Shown here: piece after piece, positions 27,226 through 37,110 of the stretch
Layout: every line of letters begins with the position of its first letter
Position numbering within the stretch: the first letter of the stretch is position 1
Assembly: GCA_949987705.1 (NCBI GenBank)
Contig: OX465282.1
Coordinates: 9,722,501-9,786,500, forward strand
DNA from: Thereva unica
Lineage: Eukaryota > Arthropoda > Insecta > Diptera > Therevidae
Reading direction: 5' to 3'
Length of the DNA stretch: 64,000 nt
Program-made: the position numbers and the translations under genes
Notes under the pieces: model-generated
Seen by the model: only the letters and a program-made list of their open reading frames with translations
Told to the model about the DNA's origin: nothing
Databases searched by the model: none

Positions 27226-30200
27226 TATGTATATAATTTGGGGGTACAATTTATGATTATTTTCGTCATATTGGAACGCGGTCAAAAAAGTTTGGAGACC
27301 ACTGATGTAGAGTTTTCACTACAACTTTAGATTAGTGCATTTCTGTCTCAATTCCAGTATAATACCATCTTCCGCCATACTGTCTTTCAAGATTAAAGCT
27401 GCCATATACCTTTGCTGTATGTCACACCAATTTGTACCAATTGCCAATAAAGTTCCTTATACTATATAGATGCTATTTAGATGCGTAGCTTCTGGTGTAT
27501 ATCACCCATAAATTCGCATTCTTTTGCTGCACGGTACTTACGTTTTTTATTGTACATTGTTCACTTGCCTTAAAATGCCCATAATAAGAGTACTGATGTG
27601 CCGCGCTTATGTAGATTCGTTTTGCGTGCACGTAAAGCATCACGAAACAATAATACAGAGACGACAGTTGATATGCCGCGCGCCATATCCAAAGTTTTAT
27701 ATCGCACACACGGCAAGATACATACATATATAAAAAGGAATGAACAAAATTGTAATTCCCATTGCCTGCGATTGTTGGTTGTGTAGGAGGAGAATGAGTG
27801 CGTTTTTGTACAGGTATATCAGGGGTTTTGCTGCTGGTGTAATGTGTACTATATGTATGCATATCTATAAAAAAACATAGGTATCTTTATTGTGACGTTA
27901 GTATAAAACCAGATTGTTTCTTTTTGTGAAATCCATTTCCAACGAAATTCGAGATTTTATTTGCTGCTCTTTAATGAATTGTCCTCAACTGAAATTGAAA
28001 AATTGTTTTAAATAAAATGAAACAAAATAAATTTAATCGCTTTTTTCCTCGTTTTGTCCTTATGTGATTGTAGGTTGTCGGCAAACTATCATTTTTGTTG
28101 GGATTATCCAGCACATTTCGAAGTGTATCTCTGTCCACTTTTAATGGTTTTTAAAAGGACTAGCAATTTAACAAAAGGGTCTTGTTCAGATAAAGTATAT
28201 GCCCTCCATCTAAACCGAATTAAAATTGTAATAGACCTAGACAGTTGGATATGAAGGGCAAAATGTCGGAACTACTTTAAGATCATATTTATAAGTTTAA
28301 GCACGCTTTTTATCTATTAAAAATTCATCCATTCCCGACCATCCATTCGTGAATATCTACATATACATATGTATATAGTATATTTATCAGCTAACAAGAA
28401 ACAGCACCCTTATCATCCCTTTTGAATATTGCCGTCAGAATACATAACATGCTCGCATATACGAAATAACATGTACCCATAATACACGCCTCATTCAGTA
28501 GTTATCGCCGTATAACAAAACGGACAGAAGGAATCCAATTGGAGTAACTAAATTCTGAGCACATGTCTTCCTACGTCTTATAGTACATACCTGAGGCTAT
28601 GGCGCCTCATTTAGGGTGTTAACAAAGGTACACATAGTAGCAACTTTATGCACGATGATTTTCTCTTTAGTGTAAATGTTTGTATTCGGAAATTGTTAAA
28701 TTTCTCCCTATCAAATGATATTCCTGCTTGGGAGCTCTTATTATGAAATTGTTTCGGGCATAATATAGTAAGTTACTCAGAGATGGATTGTTGTTGAATA
28801 TGGTTGAGATCCTACAAATTTATTTGTTTGGATGATGAAACTACGAATTAATACCTTACGGGAAGTGCTCTCAGTGGCATTGGAAAGGAGTGCCGAGGGG
28901 CTCGTATTGGCACGGGGATATGACTAAAACAATACCATACACAAAATGACTAACATTGATTTTGTGGATTTCGATATTGGTCATGGTCATCAGATCAGAT
29001 AAATGTGTTGTCATAGGGACTACATAACGTATAGTTATGCAAAATTCAAATCAATTGGGCAAGTCGATGTGGTTTAATATTTGGGTTGCAAGATTTGTCC
29101 TAAAGAAATGTGCATATACAGGATGTATCAGCTAAGTTTACTAAGTTGCCGGCTGTGCATAGATTTTAGATAGACGAGCAAAAAATCACATTGGAAAAAA
29201 TAAAAGAAAACGTGTATCCTGGATACCCAGTCATACCAACGCTAAACGATCAGGCTTGAAACGATGGAGGTTCCACTCAACTTTCCATTCAAGACCTGCA
29301 TGCGGTCATAATCCGATTAAAAATAATTTAGTTGGTTAATTTTCTTACAAGCACGCACAGCGAACAAATAGGCATGCCACAAAAGTATGCACGCACCCGC
29401 CACTGACATATACGTTCCCGCCACAGCACGAAAATGTAAAAATTAGTTCGCCACAGGCACGCACTCTCACACTTCAGGTATGCTTGCTCCCGTCACAGGC
29501 ATGCACTTTTTCTAAACTAAAAGGAACAAAATTAGAAAATTGCGAAGGACGAAGAAAACGGGCAATTATCTTGAGTCTTATTTTTACTCAAGCGCACAAA
29601 CTAGCAGTGGGCGTTCTACGGGCTAGTGCATACCTGCTGCATGCTAGGTGTGGGCAAGTTTCATTCATTCACTCACTTCCCCACACTCCTTCGTAACCCA
29701 TCGGGTCCACCGATTCCACACTGACTTTTACTCTAACATAAACACTGGATCATAGAGACGCATGCCTTCTCTTGCCAGTATCTTTATGGGTATAGTTCCA
29801 CGCTATCACGCATGCCGCATTGTTGGATATAGTCCTGTATGCGCAGTACGCACGAAGGACGCTTAAGCTGACGACAAATACATGCGTACGTTGGTGCGTG
29901 TGGCCACATACACCGTATGTACTGTAGCACGCTCGTATCTGTTTTAAACTTTAGTCTGTATGCGGCTGTCCATTTTCTGCTGTAAGTCCTCTTTCTTGCT
30001 GTTGGGTCCTGTCCTGATACTGCCCATACTGATACTGCGAAAAGCTAGACTAAGCTAACCATCCTCGCCTACAGGAGGAGACGGAATGGTTTGGGCCCCC
30101 TTTCAGAAATGGGGGCACAAATAGCAAATCGGCAAATATGAAGTAATTATTTTTTTTAAAGAAACCGTGTAAAATTACGAGAAAATTGGGTTAAATTAAG

Positions 30201-30433
30201 TAAAACATGTTTCTCCACTAAAGACCCCCGTTCACTTACAGGCCGCCCGTAGGCAGTGGCCTGTCAGACCAGATCGGCCGGCCCAACTAAGCTTGACACA
30301 GTCTAACTGAGATATGATTCTTCAGATACCAACCTGACAGGCCGTGGCATGCAGGTGAAGTCATGATTCCCTACAGAAACACAGACGAAAACCACTACTT
30401 AGCATAGCAGGTTATTAATTCAAGTGCAAAAAT
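27226..30433. other. No gene recognised
   Basis: Overlapping short frames on both strands at 27473-27862 have no known domain. A transposon-end-like block is at 29113-29195. From 29340 to 29510 the motif GCACGC/GCATGC is over-represented. Nothing else assignable. Confidence 0.45.
29113..29195 (+). repeat. Transposon-end-like repeat, also at 7043-7116
   Basis: Shares TATACAGG-TGTAT, then GCCGGCTGTG, TTTTAGATAGACGA and CAAAAAAT with the minus strand at 7043-7116. The partner end was not found. Confidence 0.5.
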
Positions 30434-30439
30434 GTTCAT

Positions 30440-32759
30440 CTTCTTCTTCTTCTTTAAACTCCTTTAATCCCTCATGGGACATAGGGCGGAAACAGTTGCC
30501 CTCCAGCGGACTCTGTTTTGCGCGACAGCTCTCAGCTCCGACCAGGATCTCCCAGTAGTTGCGGCTTCTTCTAGTAGGGTTCTCCTCCACGTTGTTCTAG
30601 GTCTTCCTACTCGACGGGAACCTTGCGGATTCCAGTCAAGGGCCTGTTTGGCTAGGTTTTCGTTTTCGCGTCGCAAGGTGTGGCCAACCCAATTCCATTT
30701 CCTTCGCCTGATTTGGTCGTCTATCCTTTCTTGGCCGGCACGGCGCCATAGTTCTTCGTTTGAAATTCTATCTTGCCAGCGGATTTTTAGGATACGACGA
30801 AGGCATCTGTTGATGAAGACTTGTAGGCGCCCTGTGATGAATTGGGTGACTTTCCATGTTTCGCAACCGTACAAAAGAACAGCCTTCACGTTGGAGTTGA
30901 ACAGCCGCAATTTGGTGTTAGTTGAGATCTCCGTTGATCTCCATATGCGGAACAGGCATGCATATGCGCCTCGTGCTTTGTTTATTCTGGAACTTACGTC
31001 TTCTTCTGCCCCACCATTTTCGGTAATAACACTACCGAGGTAGCAGAATTTATTTACCAGTTCCACGTCACGGTTATTCAGCGCTGTCCGTTCAATGGTG
31101 TTTGCATTTATCCGCATTTCTTTAGTTTTAGTCGGATTTAGCCTTAAGCCTGCTGGACTACTTTCTGTTGCCAAATTGTTCAACATGTTTTTGAGGTCCT
31201 GGTGTCTGTGGGCCAGCAAACAGATATCATCGGCGTAGTCGAGGTCCTTAAGGCGGTCTACCAAACCCCATTGTATGCCGCCTGTTCGATTATCTAGAGC
31301 GCCGACAAGGATGTCATTTATTACTATAAGAAATAGTAAAGGCGAAAGTAGGCATCCTTGTCGTACTCCTGAGCTCACCTCAAAGCTGTCGGATAATTTT
31401 CCATTATGGAGAACTCTGCATTTGGAATTGTTATATAGGGCTTTTATCAATTCTATTATTTTATCAGGCAATCCACGTCGCCGTAGTGCCTGCCATATAA
31501 AGCTCCTATTGACCGAGTCGAACGCTTTCTCATAATCTACGAAAGCAAGGTAAAGGGGGGATCGGAATTCAGTAGACTGCTCCACTATTATTCTCAAGGT
31601 GTTAATATGATCAATACAGGAGCGGCCCTTCCTGAATCCGGCCTGCTGCCTCCTAAGCGTTCGGTCAACTGCCTCACTTATCCTAGATAGTAATATATGG
31701 GACAAAATTTTGCCCACTGTAGATAGTAAACAGATGCCTCTCCAGTTGTCGCATATTGTTAGGTCCCCCTTTTTTGGTATTTTGACTATGATACCTTCCG
31801 TCCAATCCTCCGGAAAGGTACAGGTGTTCCATGCTATTTCTAGGATTGGCTGAAGCGCATCTGCTATGAGGCTTGAGTCGGCTTTCAACAATTCTGGCGG
31901 GATGCCATCTTTCCCAGCTGCTTTACCATTGGCCATCGCATGAATTGCGGTTACTATTTCCGTCTTGGATGGGGCCCGGGTGGTGATTCTTATTGGCTGT
32001 GCATTGTTGCTATTTTCCTGAGGTTCCTGTGTAAGTGTACCATTCAGGGCGGCGAAGAAGTAATCTCTCCATCTTTGGAGTTGCTCTTCGTCGCTGCACA
32101 GCAGCCTTCCATCCGCACTCTTAACGGCATGCTTTTTAGTAGAGTGCTTTCCCGAGAGCTGTTTAGTGATTTGGTACAGCACCTTACTATTGCCTGTGTT
32201 TGCCGCGTTTTCCGCTTTTTCTGCGAGCTCGTTTATCTGCTGCCTTTTATCACGCCGGACACTTCTCTTAACCTCCCGGTGTAATTGGGAGTATTCCCGT
32301 TCTAATTGGTGACGTCTTTCCGGGTCGTTTGTGGAGTTTGCGCTATTTTTGAGGGCCCTTCTGCGTTCTATTTTTTGCCAGGTTGTGTCCGAGATCCAGT
32401 GTTGCTGGTTTCTTTGGACATAACCGATGCTTGTTTCCGCAGCCGTCAATATCGCGCCCTTTGTCGTACTCCACAATTCCTCAATATTTGTGTCGTCAGA
32501 AACGGTTTGCTGGTTTAATAATTCTAAAAAGTTTCCAGCGAATTCCCGCTTTTTAACGCTCTCCCGCAGAAGGTCTACGTTAAACCGTCTACGGGTTATA
32601 GCATCATGTTGCACGTTTCTGATTGCGGCGATTTTAAGGCGAATAGTTGCTACAACCAAATGGTGGTCGCTTCCAGTATCCGCTCCCCTGAAAGTCCTGA
32701 CATCCTCAAGAATAGTTCTCCATCTGCGGCTAACGGCCACGTGATCTATCTGATTTCTC
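30440..32759 (-). mobile_element. RTE-like LINE, copy 2, 5'-truncated with intact frame
   Basis: On the minus strand it starts inside the endonuclease (R-N-Q-I-D-H-V-A) at about 32759. It ends after the stop with a GAA-repeat tail (30440-30455 in plus view), as RTE elements end in short tandem repeats. GTTCAT at 30434-30439 and 32760-32765 is a possible 6-bp target duplication. A TGA in frame just outside the 5' edge fits truncation. Most of the endonuclease is missing. Confidence 0.85.
30464..32740 (-). CDS. RTE-like reverse transcriptase, 758 codons, N-truncated
   Basis: Open from the endonuclease end to the stop with no break. S-D-H-H-L-V near the start is the last catalytic block of the AP-like endonuclease. 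RT blocks follow: G-K-A-A-G-K-D-G-I-P-P-E-L-L, D-N-W-R-G-I-C-L-L-S-T, A-G-F-R-K-G-R-S-C, D-Y-E-K-A-F-D-S-V, S-G-V-R-Q-G-C-L-L-S-P and the catalytic Y-A-D-D at residue 502. The C-terminus carries C-E-T-W-K-V and the W-N-W-V-G-H motif. The first residue is a GTG codon inside the family's longer frame, not a real start. Without the endonuclease it cannot move by itself. Fragments of the family also lie at 12976, 41980, 54293 and 62850. Confidence 0.85.
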   Translation of the reverse strand: MAVSRRWRTILEDVRTFRGADTGSDHHLVVATIRLKIAAIRNVQHDAITRRRFNVDLLRESVKKREFAGNFLELLNQQTVSDDTNIEELWSTTKGAILTAAETSIGYVQRNQQHWISDTTWQKIERRRALKNSANSTNDPERRHQLEREYSQLHREVKRSVRRDKRQQINELAEKAENAANTGNSKVLYQITKQLSGKHSTKKHAVKSADGRLLCSDEEQLQRWRDYFFAALNGTLTQEPQENSNNAQPIRITTRAPSKTEIVTAIHAMANGKAAGKDGIPPELLKADSSLIADALQPILEIAWNTCTFPEDWTEGIIVKIPKKGDLTICDNWRGICLLSTVGKILSHILLSRISEAVDRTLRRQQAGFRKGRSCIDHINTLRIIVEQSTEFRSPLYLAFVDYEKAFDSVNRSFIWQALRRRGLPDKIIELIKALYNNSKCRVLHNGKLSDSFEVSSGVRQGCLLSPLLFLIVINDILVGALDNRTGGIQWGLVDRLKDLDYADDICLLAHRHQDLKNMLNNLATESSPAGLRLNPTKTKEMRINANTIERTALNNRDVELVNKFCYLGSVITENGGAEEDVSSRINKARGAYACLFRIWRSTEISTNTKLRLFNSNVKAVLLYGCETWKVTQFITGRLQVFINRCLRRILKIRWQDRISNEELWRRAGQERIDDQIRRRKWNWVGHTLRRENENLAKQALDWNPQGSRRVGRPRTTWRRTLLEEAATTGRSWSELRAVAQNRVRWRATVSALCPMRD

Positions 32760-32765
32760 GTTCAT

Positions 32766-33189
32766 GGCCTCAACGAAAGCTTTAAGACGGCTCCAGACTC
32801 ACGTCGTGAGCACCCGCGAACAAGTGCGAACGCGAGTGTGGATGGTTTTCAAGCCTAGCTCGCGCCTTGCTTTCCGAGTGGATACGGCGTGAATTCTTGC
32901 CGTAAACTCACAACTCGAGAGTAAATAGAAGTTCAGATTTTCAGGCACGAACTGACAATAAATGCGTTTTTCGTCAGCTTTCTTGAACTGCAGGCCCCAT
33001 ACAGTTGGCGGCCGGTGAGTGTATGGTGATATTTGGCGTCAAGGCGAAAACTTTCAGGCCAAAGGATAAAAGAAAGCACAAGAGTGGAAATTTTTTGGTA
33101 GTTGTGTGTTCAATACCAGCGGAAAAGCAAGTGTAATATAGGAGGGCAAGGAGTCCAAATTATCAGTTATCTCAAAAAAATTCTGCTTC
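32766..33189. other. No gene recognised
   Basis: Unique-looking sequence between the RTE copy and a hAT-like end. No domain or repeat visible. Confidence 0.45.
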
Positions 33190-34986
33190 CAGCGCCGGCC
33201 CTAGCCCTTGTTGAGGGTGAAGTGAGATTGTCTTTCGGCGTCCTTTGTTCGACGCTTTCACTTCACATAAATTGTATTTCCAGTGTCTTAAATGTCTGCC
33301 TGCCATTTCCTTACGGGACTATATCTCCTCGTTTTCAAGCCTTTAGGGTCATAGTTCCGCCTGTAGCGCCAATAGAGGAAGTATGTTTTCTCAGAGTTGC
33401 TTCTCCGACGTTTCACCAACAGCACCACCTCCTTTGGAGGCTATTTGGTTGTTTGTATTGCATGGTTGGGCATTAGGGCTTGCCCCAGCTAGTAAGGTTG
33501 AGATGGTGGAGAGAGTCACCTTCTCGTTAGAAGAGGCTTCTCCTGCCATCAGTCCAAAATTGCAGTGTTAACCATCCTGACAACGTCATATCTGTGAATT
33601 TTATCCGGTGCACTTTATGGAGTATCCTCCATTTCCACTTCTACACCCCTTGGGTCTTCTTTTGGAACCCTATCCTTTCAACATAATACCAGTGGGGTTT
33701 TCTGTTGCTGCCGGAAAGTACCCGATTACAAAAAGGCTGCGCGGTAGTTTGTTCCCGTTTACAGCAACAAGGCTTGCTCCTTCCAAGGCTTAAGGCGGTC
33801 CATCACAGAGGGCGCACCGACCCCTACTGACCTGGGCTGTTCTGAGCCCTTAGCTTGTCGGCTACCGCCTCCAGAAGACTTCCTTTCACGGTAACTAGTT
33901 GTTTAGTGGTCAGAAGAGTCTCCGGCATTGTTAGTCGCCAATTCTGACACTTTCCGCTATTTGACAGAAGGTCGGCTTTGGAGTCGTTCCAGACTTCATT
34001 ATGGGTGCGTCCGACTTTTCTGAAGGCTTTTCAAACCGTATGGCCAAAGCCTTCGCCCTTTTCGCCGGATTATTATGCCCTAAATAACATCCAGATGATC
34101 TAACCCTCTTCTTATTAAGGAAATCGGTATCCCTTTCTTCCTCCAAGCCACGCAGACCCTACCAGCCTCTACACGGAAGTAGCCAGCTTCCAGATATCGC
34201 ATAAAACGTTTTCGGGCTGCGCTACCCCGTCTTCTGAAAGCGGTCGTTTTTCGAGTCGCCTCTCTGATTAGGTGCCCTTACTTCCGCAGAAGATATAAGG
34301 AGATCTCCCAATGAAGGAGTGATCTCAACGCACTACATCCCTGGGTTTACGGGCTCAAACTGCCCTCCCTGAAGAAGAATCTCGAAAACTTTCCTTCACT
34401 GGGATCCCATTCGACACCTTGAAGCATGGATCCAAAAATATCTAACTGGCCTTGTAGGTCGTTCTTTTGGGAGCTGAGGGAGCCCCAGAAATGTGTGGAG
34501 CCTTAAGAAGTGCTCCATTTTCAAAAGTTTTTTTAAGGTAATTTTATATTGATATCCCGAGCTTGGCGAGAAAGGACGGTCGCCCCTGGCAGAGCTCCGT
34601 ATCACCAATGGAAGGCTAATTCAAACCGAAGTTCGCCTGGTATCCGCAGTCCATCGTTAGTAGTACATTCACGCAGTACCACTCATAACTTCAGCACGAT
34701 TGTTTACACATTACGATTGCGGTTTTTATCGAGTTTAGATCCGCCATATTCAGTCTGGATCTCGAGCAGGATGTGGCCTAAGGCCATGTACGATCGGTCT
34801 TGGAGTCAGTGCTCCTTACTTGTGCTCTGTTCGAGTCATATTGATGAGTACATAGACTTGGCTAGCTACAAACAACGCCCTCAAAAAGTGCCATCAACAT
34901 TTTATTTTTTGCTCGAAATTGTTTTTCGCATTCCTTTTGGCGCCTAGACCAACCGCTCCACTCGCTCCACCCTAGGGCCGGCGCTG
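33190..34986. mobile_element. hAT-like TIR element, about 1.8 kb
   Basis: Perfect 15-bp terminal inverted repeats, CAGCGCCGGCCCTAG at 33190-33204 and its reverse complement at 34972-34986. CAG...CTG ends of this composition are common in hAT elements. I could not see an 8-bp target duplication, and no transposase frame is visible. The centre holds LINE ORF1-like sequence on the minus strand, so it may be a hAT that took up a LINE insertion. Confidence 0.55.
33680..34160 (-). pseudogene. LINE ORF1-like remnant inside the hAT-like element
   Basis: The minus-strand frame 33931-34146 contains A-K-R-A-K-A-L-A-I-R-F-E-K-P and S-G-T-T-P-K-P-T-F. After a stop, L-V-T-V-K-G-S-L-L-E-A-V follows. These phrases are familiar from ORF1 proteins of insect LINEs with a DUF4780 domain; I rely on memory of the family here. 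Several stops break it. Confidence 0.4.
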
Positions 34987-35031
34987 TTCAGACGTAAGGT
35001 TGATTGAGTTAGTCAATCTCAGTAATAGCAA

Positions 35032-37110
35032 TCTATAATATAAAAATAAGTCGGGATTTCCTTCCTGACGCTATAATTCCAGAACGCACGATCCGATTTC
35101 CACGGTTTCGCATTCGTTGGAAAGGTCTCGGGCTCCGTGAGGTTTATAGCAAAAAAAATTCAACAGAAAAGCAGGAGTTTGGTCCATAGCAGCTCTATAA
35201 TATAAAAATAAGTCGGGATTTCCTTCCTGACGCTATAATTCCTGAACGCACGATCCGATTTCCACGGTTTTGCATTCGTTGAAAAGGTCTCGGGCTCGGG
35301 CTGAGGTTTATAGCAAAAAAATTTCAACAGAAAAGCAGGCGTTTGGTCCATAGCAGCCATCTCAAGAGGGCGGATTACCATTTTCTTTACAACCCCTCGA
35401 CATGGATATCAAATGAAAGGGTATGGTAAGTAGAACACCAAAGGCAATATCGTATACTCAATATATCGTTTGGTCCATGACAGTCATCTCAAGAGAGCAG
35501 ATGACCATTTTCTTCACAACCCCTTCGAAATGGGTATCCAATGAAAAAGTATGATAAGTAGAACAATATAAGCAATATAGTATACTCAATATGTCGCTTA
35601 GTCCATAGCGGCCACCTCAAGAATGCGGATTAGCATTTTCTTCACAACACCTTCGACATGGATATCAAATGAAAGAGTATGATAAGTAGAACACCATAGG
35701 CAATATAGTATACTCAATATATCGTTTGGTCCATGGCGATCATCTCAAGCGGGCGGATTACTATTTTCTTCACAACTCCTTCGAGATGGGTATCAAATGA
35801 GAGAGTATGATAAGTAGAACACATAAGCAATATAGTATACTCAATATATCGTTTGGTCCATGGCGGTCATCTCAAGAGGGCGGATGATCATTTTCTTCAC
35901 TACCCCCTCGACATTGGTATCAAATGAAAGGGCATTATAAGAAGAATGACATAGACTATGTCTTTACATTCATGGCGGCCATCTCAAGAGGGCGGATTAC
36001 CATTTTCTTCACAGCACCCGAGACATGGGTATCAAATGAAAGGCTATGAAAAGTAGAACACCATAAGCAATATAGTATACTCAATTTATAATTTGGTCCA
36101 TGGCGGCCATCTCAAAAGGGCGGTTTACCATTTTCTTCACAACCCCTCCTAGATGGGTATCAAAAGAGAGAGTATGATAAGTAGAACACCATATGCAATA
36201 TAGTATACTCAATATATCGTTTGGTCCATAGCGGCCATCTCAAGAGGGTGGATTAATATTTTCTTCACAACCCCTTCGACATGGGTATCAAATGAAAGAG
36301 TATGATAAGTAGAACACCATAGGCAATATAGTATACTCAATATATCGTTTGGTCCATGGCGATCATCTCAAGCGGGCGGATTACTATTTTCTTCACAACT
36401 CCTTCGAGATGGGTATCAAATGAGAGAGTATGATAAGTAGAACACATAAGCAATATAGTATACTCAATATATCGTTTGGTCCATGGCGGTCATCTCAAGA
36501 GGGCGGATGATCATTTTCTTCACTACCCCCTCGACATTGGTATCAAATGAAAGGGCATTATAAGAAGAATGACATAGACTATGTCTTTACATTCATGGCG
36601 GCCATCTCAAGAGGGCGGATTACCATTTTCTTCACAGCACCCGAGACATGGGTATCAAATGAAAGGCTATGAAAAGTAGAACACCATAAGCAATATAGTA
36701 TACTCAATTTATAATTTGGTCCATGGCGGCCATCTCAAAAGGGCGGTTTACCATTTTCTTCACAACCCCTCCTAGATGGGTATCAAAAGAGAGAGTATGA
36801 TAAGTAGAACACCATATGCAATATAGTATACTCAATATATCGTTTGGTCCATAGCGGCCATCTCAAGAGGGTGGATTAATATTTTCTTCACAACCCCTTC
36901 GACATGGGTATCAAATGAAAGAGTATGATAAGTAGAACACCATAGGCAATATAGTATACTCAATATATCATTTGGTCCATGGCGGTCATCTCCCAAAATC
37001 AATTTTCCCAGATTTGTTCTTTTTTCACTATAGCTTTTTCCTATCGCAGACTGTGTCCCCATAATCTTATTTTATTGAAAGGCGTTGCAACGCACGCGGG
37101 TTTTTGCTAG
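35032..37110 (+). mobile_element. Helitron-like element 2 with large minisatellite
   Basis: Begins TCTATAATATAAAAATAAGT after an A (35031) and ends GCTAG before a T (37111). The palindrome GCGTTGCAACGC at 37082-37093 sits 13 bases before the CTAG, as the Helitron terminal hairpin does. The 5' end occurs twice, at 35032 and 35194, as a 162-bp tandem duplication. The interior is a ~120-bp minisatellite. No protein frame: non-autonomous. Confidence 0.8.
35340..36990 (+). repeat. Minisatellite, ~120-bp units with 623-bp higher-order repeat
   Basis: Units contain TTTGGTCCATGGCGGTCATC, GGGCGGATTACCATTTTCTT, ATGGGTATCAAATGA and ATAGTATACTCAATATATC. Blocks of five units recur with a 623-bp period: 35693-36315 and 36316-36938 look identical by eye, including atypical units. 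Related units occur at 58307-58493 and 59263-59440. Confidence 0.9.

Noticed and set aside
27473..27862. 129-codon minus-strand frame as a host exon
   Set aside because: Low-complexity Thr/Ser/Tyr-rich translation with overlapping frames on the other strand; no splice or domain evidence.
34396..34947. hAT transposase inside the 33190-34986 element
   Set aside because: Frames there show no hAT dimerisation or catalytic motifs that I can recognise.
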